Shown in pieces: positions 1-9,239 of a stretch of DNA of 64,000 nucleotides (positions within the stretch are counted from its first letter, which is position 1; the number at the start of each line of letters is the position of its first letter). Under the pieces are notes generated by a model that was not told the origin of the DNA, searched no databases, and saw only the letters and a list, made by a program, of their open reading frames with translations. The translations under genes and the position numbers were made by a program. Source of the stretch: DSXH01 sp020724325 (GTDB taxonomy: Bacteria > Bacteroidota > Ignavibacteria > Ignavibacteriales > Melioribacteraceae); the NCBI GenBank assembly GCA_040756515.1, contig JBFLYW010000019.1, positions 1 to 64,000 of the forward strand. The letters are read 5' to 3'.

Positions 1-126
1 TTTTATCTATCGCCGGAAGATTTTCTGCTTGGCAGACAAAAAGAAAGAATAGCTCAAAGAGAACAAAAACTTCAACAAGCTGCACTTAACCGGGAAGAAT
101 ACTGGAGTAATAATGTTGCTGCTTAG
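1..126 (+). pseudogene. C-terminal end of a probable transposase (cut by the window edge)
   Basis: An open frame enters from the left edge and stops at TAG 124-126, giving 41 residues rich in K, Q, E and R. The stretch YLSPEDFLLGRQKERIAQRE followed by repeated Q/A/R residues resembles the C-terminal tail of integrase-core (DDE) transposases, as I remember it. No start, catalytic triad or inverted repeat is visible because the gene begins outside the window. The gene debris that follows fits an old insertion event. It could also be any helical protein tail, so the family is an inference. Confidence 0.4.
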
Positions 127-287
127 AGAAACAATTATGGCTAAATCAAATATCCTAGCGGAACTTGACGCAGCGGTGTCAACTATAAATGTCGCAGCGA
201 AGTCAAGTGGAGTGGGCATTGGAAGTTGCGGTTATCAACCACAACTCTACAAAAAAACATTTTTTACAAAAGTCATTTTTCACTTGA

Positions 288-581
288 ACCTTTACACTGC
301 CAACCAAATATGAATTAAGCAACTACCCAAATCCCTTCAACCCAGCAACAACAATTCGTTATCAGTTACCTGAACAAAGTTTTGTAACCTTAAAAGTGTT
401 CGATATACTTGGCAGAGAAGTAGCAACGCTGGTAAACGAACACAAGCCGGCTGGAATGTATAACGTAACATTTAATGCACTTCATCCCGGGCGAAGTGGA
501 GAGATAACAAGCGGAGTTTATATTTACACACTTTCTGCAAATGGAATTGTACTCAGTAAGAAGATGCTGCTCGCAAAATAA
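288..581 (+). pseudogene. Remnant of a secreted protein: isolated type IX secretion C-terminal sorting domain
   Basis: The frame is open only after an in-frame TGA at 285-287 and has no good start. It encodes the end of a linker and then a complete sorting domain: SNYPNPFNPATTIRYQLPE, KVFDILGREVATLVNE, and a C-terminal SGVYIYTLSANG...KKMLLAK. That pattern is the Por/T9SS type-A sorting signal very common in Ignavibacteria. Such tails normally end proteins of several hundred residues, so the passenger has been lost, probably through the rearrangement that left the transposase tail just upstream. A GTG at 396 could start a 61-residue product, but that would lack the PNPFNP part and is unlikely to be functional. 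Confidence 0.75.
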
Positions 582-682
582 TGTGAAGAAAGACAAAATT
601 ATCAAACAACCTGGTCATATTTGATTGGGTTGAGTTCAAAATCAAATATCTTTTAGCATTTCTCAATCCTTCTTAGAATTTG

Positions 683-690
683 TAATTTAG
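683..690 (+). promoter_or_regulatory. Candidate -7/-10 element TAATTTAG for the tryptophanase gene
   Basis: TAATTTAG lies 34 bases before the tryptophanase ATG. It matches the pattern TAnnTTAG, close to the Bacteroidota -7 consensus TAnnTTTG. The same octamer class occurs before genes at 25484 and 30875. No convincing upstream TTG element is seen here. Confidence 0.3.
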
Positions 691-724
691 CAAAAGTAAA
701 AAAACAACAATATTAGAACATTTA

Positions 725-2095
725 ATGAAAACAATTATTGAGCCATTCAAAATTAAGTCCGTTGAACAGATAAGATTTACAACAAAGGAAGAGCGTAAAA
801 AAATAATTGAGAACGCCGGTTATAATCCGTTTTTAATTCGTGCCGATGACGTGCTAATAGACCTTTTAACAGACAGTGGAACTGCTGCGATGAGCTCCGA
901 CCAGTGGGCTGGTATTATGCGCGGCGACGAATCGTATGCCGGCGCAAAAAGCTTCTATGTATTCGAAAACGCAGTTACAAAAATAACGGGCGATAAGTTT
1001 ATTATTCCAACACACCAAGGAAGAGCTGCAGAAAAAATATTGTTCTCCATTCTTGGTGGACCAGGCAAATACTTTGCAAGCAATACATTTTTCGATACCA
1101 CGCGCGCAAACGTTGAATTCAGCGGTTCCGAAGCACATGATTTTTTATGTGAAGTTGGTAAGCACCCGGAACAGCGGGCGCCATTCAAAGGGAATATGGA
1201 TGTTGATGCTCTCGAAACTTTTATCAAAAAATACGGCAAGGAAAACATTCCTCTTGTTGTCTTAACTGTTACAAATAATTCGGGCGGCGGTCAGCCCGTT
1301 TCAATGAAAAATATTAAGGATGTTAAAGATGTCTGCAAGAAATACGGCATTCCTCTTTTCTTGGATGCTTGCCGCTTTGCAGAGAATGCATACTTTATAA
1401 AAATGAGAGAAGAAGGTTATGCCGATAAATCAGTTTTAGAAATTGTTAAGGAAATGTTTTCGTATGCAGACGGCTCAACAATGAGTGCTAAGAAAGATGC
1501 CCTCGTTAATATTGGCGGATGGCTTTCATTAAATGACGAAGAACTTGCTATGAAGTGCCGTAATCTTTTAATTGTAACTGAAGGATTTACTACATACGGC
1601 GGACTTGCCGGTAGGGACCTGGAAGCAATTGCTCAAGGTCTCGAAGAAGTTGTTGATGAACATTATCTAAAATATAGAATTAGAAGCACAGAATATCTTG
1701 GTGAAAAATTAATTGATGCCGGCGTTCCAATTATTGAACCGCCCGGCGGTCATGCTATCTACATTGACGCTAAAAGATTTTTACCACATATTAAACCCGA
1801 AGAATATCCCGGTCAATCTATTGTGTGCGGGCTGTATATTGAAGGCGGAGTTAGAACCGTTGAAATTGGATCTGTAATGTTCGGTAAATATGATAATGAT
1901 GGAAAACTGATTCCATCTGTTATGGAGCTTGTCCGACTTGCAATTCCACGGCGTGTTTATACACAGAGTCATGTAGATTATGTCTCCGAAGTTGTTATTG
2001 AAGTATTTAAGAACAGAGATAAACTGAAAGGTTATAAGATTATTTATGAAGCACCAATGCTTAGGCACTTTACTGCCAAGTTTGTACCGATTTAA
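725..2095 (+). CDS. tnaA: Tryptophanase (tryptophan indole-lyase)
   Basis: A 456-residue PLP enzyme of the beta-eliminating lyase family, which cleaves L-tryptophan to indole, pyruvate and ammonia in the cytoplasm. The PLP lysine is K257 in SAKKDA, and D214 in LFLDACR should hold the pyridine nitrogen. The protein also resembles tyrosine phenol-lyase, but three positions decide for tryptophanase: Asp124 in FFDTTR (Thr in the lyase for tyrosine), Ile381 in TVEIGS (Arg there), and His448 in LRHFTAKF (Phe there). The length is typical. The gene stands alone with no TnaC-like leader or tnaB permease beside it. A candidate promoter TAATTTAG lies at 683-690. Confidence 0.93.
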   Translation: MKTIIEPFKIKSVEQIRFTTKEERKKIIENAGYNPFLIRADDVLIDLLTDSGTAAMSSDQWAGIMRGDESYAGAKSFYVFENAVTKITGDKFIIPTHQGRAAEKILFSILGGPGKYFASNTFFDTTRANVEFSGSEAHDFLCEVGKHPEQRAPFKGNMDVDALETFIKKYGKENIPLVVLTVTNNSGGGQPVSMKNIKDVKDVCKKYGIPLFLDACRFAENAYFIKMREEGYADKSVLEIVKEMFSYADGSTMSAKKDALVNIGGWLSLNDEELAMKCRNLLIVTEGFTTYGGLAGRDLEAIAQGLEEVVDEHYLKYRIRSTEYLGEKLIDAGVPIIEPPGGHAIYIDAKRFLPHIKPEEYPGQSIVCGLYIEGGVRTVEIGSVMFGKYDNDGKLIPSVMELVRLAIPRRVYTQSHVDYVSEVVIEVFKNRDKLKGYKIIYEAPMLRHFTAKFVPI

Positions 2096-2146
2096 TCTGG
2101 CTGCACAGGAGTTAACGGAGAAAGTACAAAGAGACACAAAGAATAA

Positions 2147-2968
2147 ATGAAGTTAAAAAAACATTTTTCATATAAATCGAAATATCAAATTTGGCGGCTG
2201 TTAATATCCGATACTAATAAACTAGTAATTGAATTGCGCGATGTTGATAAGAAGGAGGTTTTTTTCAGTTGCTATAATCTTGCTAAAGGCAAAAAAGTAT
2301 TTGATTTGTTACAGATAGAAGAAAAATACTGGATTGGAATTGAAACATTATATAAAGACATGATATTTTTTCACAAGTATGCCAAACCTGATATGCCTGG
2401 TCATAAACAAATTATCGGATTCGATATTGCAAGCAAGTCTGTTAAGTGGACCGATTCCAGCAATTCATTTCTTTTTGCATATAATGATAAGATTTATTGT
2501 TGCAGGCAGAATTTTGAGAGCAGGAATTTCTCCGCTTTAAATTATCGATCTGGAATTTTGGAAGAATCTTTGGGAGATGATTCAGATAAAATAAATCAGT
2601 TACGGTTAGAATCCAATAAGCTTACTGGAGAGAACAATTATCTATTCACAGAACAATGGCAGCCGGAATTATCCGAGCCGGCAATTAACAAAGCAATTAC
2701 AAAAATAATTTCCAGTCTTGATATTGTTGGAAACGTTGAATATACTGCCTTTGGCAATCTTCTATTCTTCAGTTTTCACTCAAAAATACTTAACGGAAAT
2801 CTTATGAACAGATTTTTTGCTTACAACCTCTCGAAACAGGAAATAGTTCTTGATGATATATTGAATGTTAGTACAAACTCTCTGATTCCCGATTCCTTTT
2901 TTGTATTCAAAAACTTTTTACTGGTTCTTAAAGAGAAGAACAGCATTATTGTTTATCAACTGGAATAG
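2147..2968 (+). CDS. Uncharacterised 273-residue protein, possibly DUF4905-like
   Basis: There is no signal peptide or membrane segment. The sequence is rich in alternating hydrophobic and aromatic residues, starting with IWRLLISDTNKLVIELRD and continuing through repeated blocks such as GFDIASKSVKW and LLFFSFHSKIL, which suggests a beta-propeller-like fold. The opening resembles a Bacteroidota family I remember as DUF4905, but I cannot confirm this. It ends 2 bases before amrA at 2971, so it is probably the first gene of an operon with the AMMECR1/MEMO pair. The function is unknown. Confidence 0.7.
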   Translation: MKLKKHFSYKSKYQIWRLLISDTNKLVIELRDVDKKEVFFSCYNLAKGKKVFDLLQIEEKYWIGIETLYKDMIFFHKYAKPDMPGHKQIIGFDIASKSVKWTDSSNSFLFAYNDKIYCCRQNFESRNFSALNYRSGILEESLGDDSDKINQLRLESNKLTGENNYLFTEQWQPELSEPAINKAITKIISSLDIVGNVEYTAFGNLLFFSFHSKILNGNLMNRFFAYNLSKQEIVLDDILNVSTNSLIPDSFFVFKNFLLVLKEKNSIIVYQLE

Positions 2969-2970
2969 AT

Positions 2971-3537
2971 ATGGATTTAACACAAGAAGAAAAAACAATA
3001 CTTCTTGAAGCCGCAAGAAAATCAATCACTTTGTTTTTTGCCGGCGGGGAGATTTCCGAACCAGATTATAAAAAATACCCGGTACTTAAAACTCATTCCG
3101 GTGCATTTGTAACTCTATCAGAACAGGGAAAACTTAGGGGCTGTATCGGGTTTATTATTTCCGATAAACCGTTATTTAAAACTGTTTGTGAAGCCGCAGT
3201 TAATGCTGCTCAGAACGATCCAAGATTTAATCCGCTTAGTCAGGATGAACTTTCTAGTGTCTCAATCGAGATCTCTGTTTTATCGGAACCGTTTCCGCTT
3301 AAAAGTTATGATGAAATTGAAATTGGAAAACACGGCTTAATTCTCGAAGAGAAAGGGCGGCGCGGGCTGCTTCTTCCGCAGGTTCCGGTTGAGCATCAAA
3401 TGAATAAAGAGCAATATCTCGATGCAATTTGTCTCAAGTCGGGCTTTAATGCCGGCTACTGGCGGGAAAAACAATTGAAGTTAAGCGGTTTTACTGCAGT
3501 TGTATTTAGTGAAAAATTATTAACAAAGGTTGAGTAA
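2971..3537 (+). CDS. amrA: AmmeMemoRadiSam system protein A (AMMECR1 domain)
   Basis: A 188-residue AMMECR1-domain protein. The hallmark LRGCIGF appears near residue 50 (KLRGCIGFIISDKPL), followed by AAVNAAQNDPRFNPLSQDEL, IEISVLSEP, and the GLILEEKGRRGLLLPQVP segment with YLDAICLKSG. In many prokaryotes this domain occurs with a MEMO protein and a radical SAM enzyme. The MEMO gene follows directly, but no radical SAM gene is within this window. The exact reaction in bacteria is not settled. Confidence 0.92.
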   Translation: MDLTQEEKTILLEAARKSITLFFAGGEISEPDYKKYPVLKTHSGAFVTLSEQGKLRGCIGFIISDKPLFKTVCEAAVNAAQNDPRFNPLSQDELSSVSIEISVLSEPFPLKSYDEIEIGKHGLILEEKGRRGLLLPQVPVEHQMNKEQYLDAICLKSGFNAGYWREKQLKLSGFTAVVFSEKLLTKVE

Positions 3538-3541
3538 TAAA

Positions 3542-4360
3542 ATGAGGGGCATAAGAGATCCTGCCGTTGCTGGAGTATTTTATCCGGCTTCTCAGATAAA
3601 ACTAAAAGAACAGGTTAATATTTTACTGAGCGAAGCAATTACCAATCAAAAATTTTCTGATGTTGCCGGAATAGTTTCCCCTCACGCCGGCTATATCTAT
3701 TCCGGTAAGACTGCTGCCTATGGTTTTAATTCCTCGGTTAATAATAACATTGAAACTGTCTTAATAATTTCTCCAAGTCACCGCGAGTATTTTAAAGGAA
3801 TTTCAATATATGATGGAGAAGCTTACAGAACACCGTTGGGCGATGTTCCCCTCAACAAAGATGTAACAGAAAAAATAATTTCAGATAGTAAAATAATTTT
3901 TAAGGGAAATCAGGGGCACCGCACAGAACATGCTGTAGAAGTTCAAATTCCTTTTCTTCAGATTCTGTTGAAAGATTTTTCTATTGTTCCTATTGTAATT
4001 GGTGATCAAAATAGAAATATTGTTTACGAACTTGCAGATAGAATTGCACCGTTAGTAAACAACAAAACATTAATTGTTGCAAGCTCCGATCTCTCGCATT
4101 TTTACTCCAGGTCCGCAGCAGATAAAATGGATTCCATTGTTGAACAGAATATTGCAAACAACGATTATGAACAATTACAGTGCGACCTCGAACTTGGCAG
4201 ATGCGAAGCATGCGGCGGAGGAGCAATAGTTGCAATGATGCGGGCTGCAAATCTTGCTGGTAAAAATAAAAGTAAAATTGTTGCAAGATCCGATTCCGGC
4301 GATGTTACCGGAGATCTTTCCGAAGTTGTTGGTTACCTTAGTTCGGTTACATATTCTTAA
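3542..4360 (+). CDS. amrB: AmmeMemoRadiSam system protein B (MEMO1 family)
   Basis: A 272-residue MEMO-like protein that begins RDPAVAGVFYPA. It carries GIVSPHAGYIYSGKTAAYGF, IISPSHREYFKG, the TEHAVEVQIPFLQ block, VASSDLSHF and a C-terminal CGGGAIVAMMRAA, all features of the class III extradiol dioxygenase-like MEMO fold. ATG 3542 is preferred over an in-frame TTG at 3530 that overlaps the stop of amrA. The close spacing shows co-transcription with amrA and probably the 2147 gene. Confidence 0.92.
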   Translation: MRGIRDPAVAGVFYPASQIKLKEQVNILLSEAITNQKFSDVAGIVSPHAGYIYSGKTAAYGFNSSVNNNIETVLIISPSHREYFKGISIYDGEAYRTPLGDVPLNKDVTEKIISDSKIIFKGNQGHRTEHAVEVQIPFLQILLKDFSIVPIVIGDQNRNIVYELADRIAPLVNNKTLIVASSDLSHFYSRSAADKMDSIVEQNIANNDYEQLQCDLELGRCEACGGGAIVAMMRAANLAGKNKSKIVARSDSGDVTGDLSEVVGYLSSVTYS

Positions 4361-4513
4361 TTAATTCGGTTTACCCGGCGGCAGAAATTATTTTTAAGGA
4401 ATTATTTTTAGCAAATAAAAATCTTCTTTAAGTATTGCCTTATATTAAGTTTTATTATAGCTTGTAATCCCAATTAGACCTCTCAACAAATTTTAATCAA
4501 CAAAAGGGAAAAA

Positions 4514-5716
4514 ATGACTGATCATCAATTCAGCGAGAACTTACTGAATGTAAGAATGTCTCCAATCGTAAGTATTAGTGAGGAAGTCCGCAAACTTGCA
4601 CCCGAGTATAAGTCTAAAACCGGAAAAGACTTTGTTTTATTTCAACGCGGCGAAATTGATTTTCCTACTCCGCAATATATCGTTGATGCTGCAAAGAATG
4701 CCCTCGATAAAGGAATAACAAAATATCCAAAATCTGGCGGAGAGGATGTTTTTAAGGAAGCGATACTTTATAAACTGAATTACTTCAACCATACAACCGG
4801 CGTCGATAAAAATAATATAGTTTGCACTTACGGCGGACAGGAATCATTAGAACTATCCTTCAAACTATTCCAGGGCAAAAAAGGCGTTGGTTTTGCACCA
4901 TGCTGGAGCTGTGTCCTCGAAAATTTTGTTCCGTATTGCGGAACAGATTTTCATCAGATCCCGCTTAGCGAAGATTTCAGCATTGATTACGATCTGCTCG
5001 ATAAAGCACTTAAAGGCGCATCATTCTTCTACCTTAATACTCCGCAGAATCCAACCGGAAAACTCTTTACCAAAAAAGAAGTAACTGCAATTGTTGATCT
5101 ATGTGCAAAACATGGCGCATTCGTAATTTCTGATGAAGCTTACGAAGCTGTCGTATTCGATGAAGAGAAACATTTTAGCCCAGCATCTTTAGAATATGAA
5201 AATATAATCAGCACGTTCACGTTATCTAAAACATTTTCTATGACGGGCTGGCGTCTAGGATATCTTGTTACACGCAACAAGCAGATTCCAAATCTTCTTA
5301 AACTTGGTAATTATACTCAAACCGCGGGAGTAACTACATTTCTTCAGTATGCTGCTGCAGAAGCCTTGAATAACAAGGATGAAAGCCAAAAAACAATTAA
5401 CGCAATGGTTGCCGAATACCAGAAAAGAAGAGATATATTTTATGATGGATTAATAAGCATTGATGGATTAAGTGTAACTAAGCCGAAAGGGGGATTTTAC
5501 TTTTTCCCTGACTTCCATAACTTCATTCCGAAAAATGTTTCTGGTGATGAACGAAAACTCTATATCTATAAACATTTATTAAATGAAGGAGTTGCTTCTG
5601 TCTATGGCTCATGTTTTGGAAATTATTTTGATGACTATGTTCGGTTTTCGTTTTCAACAACTCCAGTTGAAAGCATTTTGGATGGATTGGATCGCATTAA
5701 GAAAATATGTATATGA
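4514..5716 (+). CDS. Class I/II PLP-dependent aminotransferase
   Basis: A 400-residue fold-type I aminotransferase. It has FQRGEIDFPTPQYI at the N-terminus, NTPQNPTGKLF, ISDEAYEAVVFD, and the PLP lysine K239 in TLSKTFSMTGWRLGY; an Arg near the C-terminus (YVRFSFSTTP) should bind the substrate carboxylate. It resembles the aspartate/aromatic aminotransferase Ib group, but the amino donor cannot be told from sequence. An AAGGGAAAAA ribosome site precedes the ATG. Neighbours do not point to one pathway. Confidence 0.9.
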   Translation: MTDHQFSENLLNVRMSPIVSISEEVRKLAPEYKSKTGKDFVLFQRGEIDFPTPQYIVDAAKNALDKGITKYPKSGGEDVFKEAILYKLNYFNHTTGVDKNNIVCTYGGQESLELSFKLFQGKKGVGFAPCWSCVLENFVPYCGTDFHQIPLSEDFSIDYDLLDKALKGASFFYLNTPQNPTGKLFTKKEVTAIVDLCAKHGAFVISDEAYEAVVFDEEKHFSPASLEYENIISTFTLSKTFSMTGWRLGYLVTRNKQIPNLLKLGNYTQTAGVTTFLQYAAAEALNNKDESQKTINAMVAEYQKRRDIFYDGLISIDGLSVTKPKGGFYFFPDFHNFIPKNVSGDERKLYIYKHLLNEGVASVYGSCFGNYFDDYVRFSFSTTPVESILDGLDRIKKICI

Positions 5717-5808
5717 TTATTATTACAAAAATGAAGTTTGTTTAGTGAATTATTTTCTCTCTTGTTCTGTTTGGTAATTTTATAATTATAAATTCTCAAG
5801 GGCATAAT

Positions 5809-6342
5809 ATGAAAAAATATTTTTTGCGGGTTAGCATTATTTTGAGTTCCGTTTTCTATTACAATGCAACCGCTCAGGTGTTCTCACTTAAAGTTGACGG
5901 TAAATTTATGAACGGTAAAGTCACCGAAGCAGTTATAATAAATTTAGGACTAACAGATTATTTACAGATTAGAGCCGAATCTGAAGACAAAATAGTGTAT
6001 CTCTATTGCAAAGCTGATGCTCTAAAAGGTGAAGCACCTGTTAAACTTAAGTTCCGCGAACCTAATTACGAAAAAGGCGAAAAACCAGATTCTGAACTGA
6101 TATGGGTCCCCGAGGGACCTGATAACCCTCAGTGGAATTCAATTAGCGGCGAAACAGATATAATAGAGCACGACCCGATAAACAAAACTATATCCGGCAC
6201 ATTTGAATTTGTCGTTGAAAAATTTCAATACTCGTCTAAAGCAAACAAGAAAAGACTTAGTGCCGTAATTACAAACGGAATTTTCTCTAACGTTCAGTAT
6301 AGAATAGAAGAGAAGAAAGAAGGATCTACTGAGTTTGATTAA
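5809..6342 (+). CDS. Secreted protein of unknown function (DUF6252-like)
   Basis: A 177-residue protein with a cleavable signal peptide (MKKYFLRVSIIL... to ATA|Q, about residue 22). The mature part is beta-rich: FSLKVDGKFMNGKV, LTDYLQIRAESE, then ISGTFEFVVEKF and ITNGIFSNVQYRIE at the end. This layout recalls small Bacteroidota secreted proteins I know as DUF6252, but that is a tentative match. It stands alone between the aminotransferase and the large M28 fusion. Confidence 0.7.
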   Translation: MKKYFLRVSIILSSVFYYNATAQVFSLKVDGKFMNGKVTEAVIINLGLTDYLQIRAESEDKIVYLYCKADALKGEAPVKLKFREPNYEKGEKPDSELIWVPEGPDNPQWNSISGETDIIEHDPINKTISGTFEFVVEKFQYSSKANKKRLSAVITNGIFSNVQYRIEEKKEGSTEFD

Positions 6343-6649
6343 ATGTAAAGATGCTCCAGTACAGTGTCTTTACAATCCTGTTTTGTTTACTGCTATTTAA
6401 TTCTGCAGCTCTTCAAGTGGCTGTAAATTGTAATCGAACCGACATCAAAATTGCGGAGGCTGGAATTAATCGAGAAACATTTCAGTTGGTTTTATCATGT
6501 TGTCGAACCATCGCGCTTTCATATGTTTGCCTGAGACAGTTAAAAGCGCAAGGCTCGAAATCCGCTATTTAAATTCCCGGTTTTTTTATACATCAATTCT
6601 TTTTATTAATTTTTTATTCAAAAATATTTCCACTACTAAAGAGCTAAAT

Positions 6650-9040
6650 ATGAAACGCGTTACTTACTACTCATGTATATTAATAATATTACTTTATTCT
6701 ACGCTATTCTCCCAGCAGGATACTGTATTTCAAAAAATAGTAGAGCTTGGCACAACAGATAACCGCGCTATGGTTCATCAGGATATATTATGTAATCGAT
6801 TCGGTGGAAGATCAACCGGATCGGATGCATATACAAATTCTGCTCGCTGGGTTCTTAACGAATTCCTTTCGTGGGGAATTAAAGCCGAGCTCGATGAGGC
6901 TGGCGAGGAACCAGTTGGGTTTAACCGCGGTCCTTGGTTCGGCAAGATGATTAAACCCGCCGAAATGTATCTCGAATTCGGAACTCCAGGTTATACCTCC
7001 GGAACAAAAGGAAAACAGAAAGGTCATGTCGTTATTCTTCCGAAAGATGCTCTTCAAATCGATTCAATAAAAAGTAAAATAACCGGTGCGTGGGTTCTAA
7101 TTGATGGAGAAAATACTGGATATCCACGCGATCACGATTCAATTAGTACCGCTACAAAAAAATTAATTTCATACGGTGCGCTCGGTACAATTCAACTGGC
7201 AAGAATTCCTTTCAGATTATTCGATGCAAGAAATGTAAAATCGTGGAATGAACTTCCAACCTTGCCGGATATCAAACTTCTTGATAAACAATTCGATCAA
7301 ATAAAAACAATGGTAGAAAAAGGTGAAGAGGTTATTCTTGAATTCGATATACGGAATTTCTTCTATCAAGGACCGGTTAAATATCACAACGTAATTGCAT
7401 GGCTTCCGGGAACAGAGCTTCCGGATGAATATGTAATACTTGGCGCCCATCTCGATTCGTATGATCATGCCGCCGGCGCAATTGACAATGCATCCGGCGT
7501 TTCAAGAATGATGGAAGCAATTCGCTTGCTCGTTACAGCCGGCGCCAAACCGAAACGATCGGTTATGGTTCAGCTTTATGCCGCTGAAGAACGCGGATTG
7601 ATCGGCTCGCGTGCATGGGTTGCAAAAAACAAAGATAAGGTTCCTAAAATTTCTCTGATGCTTAACAATGATAGCGGAACCAATCCTGTTATTGGAATGG
7701 GCGTTCCAAAAGTAATTTACGATTTCATTAAACCTGCTGTCGAACCAATTGAAAATCTTCAGCTTAAGTATAAATTTTCTCTTCAGGAAACCGGATTAAT
7801 AAGAAGAGCTGGACGCGGCGGAACCGACAGTCATTCGTTTACAATGGAGGGTATTCCGGCTCCTTGGCTTAGAACTCAAGGCCCGCATCAATACGGAACA
7901 ACATGGCATACATTGCTTGATACTTACGATCAAACTATTCCTGATGCTCAGGAATATAGTGCGCTAATATTTGCATTACTTGCTTACCAAATTGCTAACC
8001 TGGATAAACTCGTTCCCCGCGATGGTGCTTTTTTACCTGACGGCATTTATGCGGACCTAAACACCAGCAAAGGCAGAATAACTTTAGCGTTAGATTATGA
8101 AAACGTTCCAATGACGGCAGCAAACTTTATAGGGCTTGCTGAAGGTAAAATTAAGAACAATGCTTTGAAAGAAGGAACGCCGTATTTTAATGGAAGCCTC
8201 TGGCATCGCGTTGTACCCGAGCACGTTATTCAAGCCGGAAAGCCAAAGACAGAAAAAGAAACAGAAGGCCCGGGCTATCAATTCCCGAATGAGATTTATC
8301 CAAAGTTAAGCCATAACAAAGCTGGAATGCTTGGAATGGCAAACTCTGGTCCGCATACAAATGGCAGTCAGTTCTACATTACGTTAGGTGATCGCTCCTA
8401 CCTCGATGGTAATTATACTTTATTTGGCTGGGTTGCAGAAGGAATGAACGCTGTTAATAAAATTGTTCAGGGCGATACAATAAAAAGTATATCTATAACA
8501 AGAATCGGCGATAAAGCAAATCAATTTAATGTTACAGATGAATCGTTCCGGAAAATGGTGGATGAAGCAAAAGCAAAAGTAAAATTAGAAGAAATAGAAA
8601 GAGCCAAAGATGAAGAAGCTGCAATTAAAAAATTATTACCGAATGCGAGGTCAACTAAAACCGGAATAAAATATAAAGTTATTAAAGAAGGCGGCGGCAA
8701 TAAACCCAAAACAGCTTCCGTTTTAAAAGTTAATTACAAAGGCAATGCACTGCTAAAAGATTTTCCTTTCGTTAGTACTTCAGAGGATGGAAAGCCAACT
8801 AATTATATTGATCAACCGGAATTTTTTAGTTATACATTAGGCATTACTAAAATTAATGCCGGATTAGATGAAATGTTAAGCAATATGAAAGCAGGAGAAA
8901 AAAGAAAAGTAATTGTTCCTTTTGCACTGGCTTACGGCAGTAACGGTTTTTATGCAAAAATGGTTGAAGGCAAAAAACGTTTTATAATTCCTCCGTTTAC
9001 AAGTCTTATTTATGAGGTTGAAGTGTTCGAGATAAAATAA
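6650..9040 (+). CDS. Secreted M28 metallopeptidase fused to cyclophilin and FKBP prolyl isomerase domains
   Basis: ATG 6650 is chosen because it opens a clear signal peptide (to LFSQQ, about residue 23); upstream in-frame codons to 6497 are not signal-like. The product is 796 residues. Residues ~240-460 are an M28 peptidase with zinc ligands and catalytic acids in order: H267 (GAHLDSY), D279 (GAIDNASG), E313/E314 (YAAEERG), D341 (NNDSG) and H395 (GGTDSHSF). Residues ~464-622 are a cyclophilin-type isomerase (GTPYFNGSLWHRV, TNGSQFYITL). A charged helical linker (~630-665) leads to an FKBP-type domain at ~681-795 (LKVNYKGN, GEKRKVIVPFALAYG, YEVEVFEIK). Protease plus two unrelated foldase domains in one chain is unusual; it is probably periplasmic or surface-exposed. 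Confidence 0.9.
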   Translation: MKRVTYYSCILIILLYSTLFSQQDTVFQKIVELGTTDNRAMVHQDILCNRFGGRSTGSDAYTNSARWVLNEFLSWGIKAELDEAGEEPVGFNRGPWFGKMIKPAEMYLEFGTPGYTSGTKGKQKGHVVILPKDALQIDSIKSKITGAWVLIDGENTGYPRDHDSISTATKKLISYGALGTIQLARIPFRLFDARNVKSWNELPTLPDIKLLDKQFDQIKTMVEKGEEVILEFDIRNFFYQGPVKYHNVIAWLPGTELPDEYVILGAHLDSYDHAAGAIDNASGVSRMMEAIRLLVTAGAKPKRSVMVQLYAAEERGLIGSRAWVAKNKDKVPKISLMLNNDSGTNPVIGMGVPKVIYDFIKPAVEPIENLQLKYKFSLQETGLIRRAGRGGTDSHSFTMEGIPAPWLRTQGPHQYGTTWHTLLDTYDQTIPDAQEYSALIFALLAYQIANLDKLVPRDGAFLPDGIYADLNTSKGRITLALDYENVPMTAANFIGLAEGKIKNNALKEGTPYFNGSLWHRVVPEHVIQAGKPKTEKETEGPGYQFPNEIYPKLSHNKAGMLGMANSGPHTNGSQFYITLGDRSYLDGNYTLFGWVAEGMNAVNKIVQGDTIKSISITRIGDKANQFNVTDESFRKMVDEAKAKVKLEEIERAKDEEAAIKKLLPNARSTKTGIKYKVIKEGGGNKPKTASVLKVNYKGNALLKDFPFVSTSEDGKPTNYIDQPEFFSYTLGITKINAGLDEMLSNMKAGEKRKVIVPFALAYGSNGFYAKMVEGKKRFIIPPFTSLIYEVEVFEIK

Positions 9041-9239
9041 ATTTTTAATAACGATCTATCTCTCTCTATTTAGTTGTACACGTTTGATATTAACAATTTT
9101 ATCGAAAAGTAAAATTTGTTAGGCAGTGTGAATATATTAGGAATGAAAATGTTACATCCTTTACTTGCTGAGAGAGCTAACACCGTATAATTAGCAATTC
9201 ATTTTAAGTCAAAAACCCAGCTATATGAAGTAGAATAGT

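Noticed and set aside
113..313. Possible 66-residue gene overlapping the transposase tail
   Set aside because: No coding character or good ribosome site; it lies between two gene remnants.
725..2095. Tyrosine phenol-lyase as the identity of the PLP lyase
   Set aside because: The positions that define phenol-lyase (Thr124, Arg381, Phe448) are Asp, Ile and His here, the tryptophanase pattern.
4887..5084. Antisense and alternative-frame open stretches within large genes
   Set aside because: They lie inside well-supported genes (aminotransferase, phosphoketolase, DUF4175) and show no independent start or motif.
6351..6572. Possible 73-residue gene just after the 5809 gene
   Set aside because: Hydrophobic start but then irregular residues, and it overlaps the leader of the M28 fusion; not supported.
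9150..9190. Possible TPP-type riboswitch (GCTGAGAG) before the methylase
   Set aside because: Only a short match; the remaining conserved stems of a TPP riboswitch are absent.
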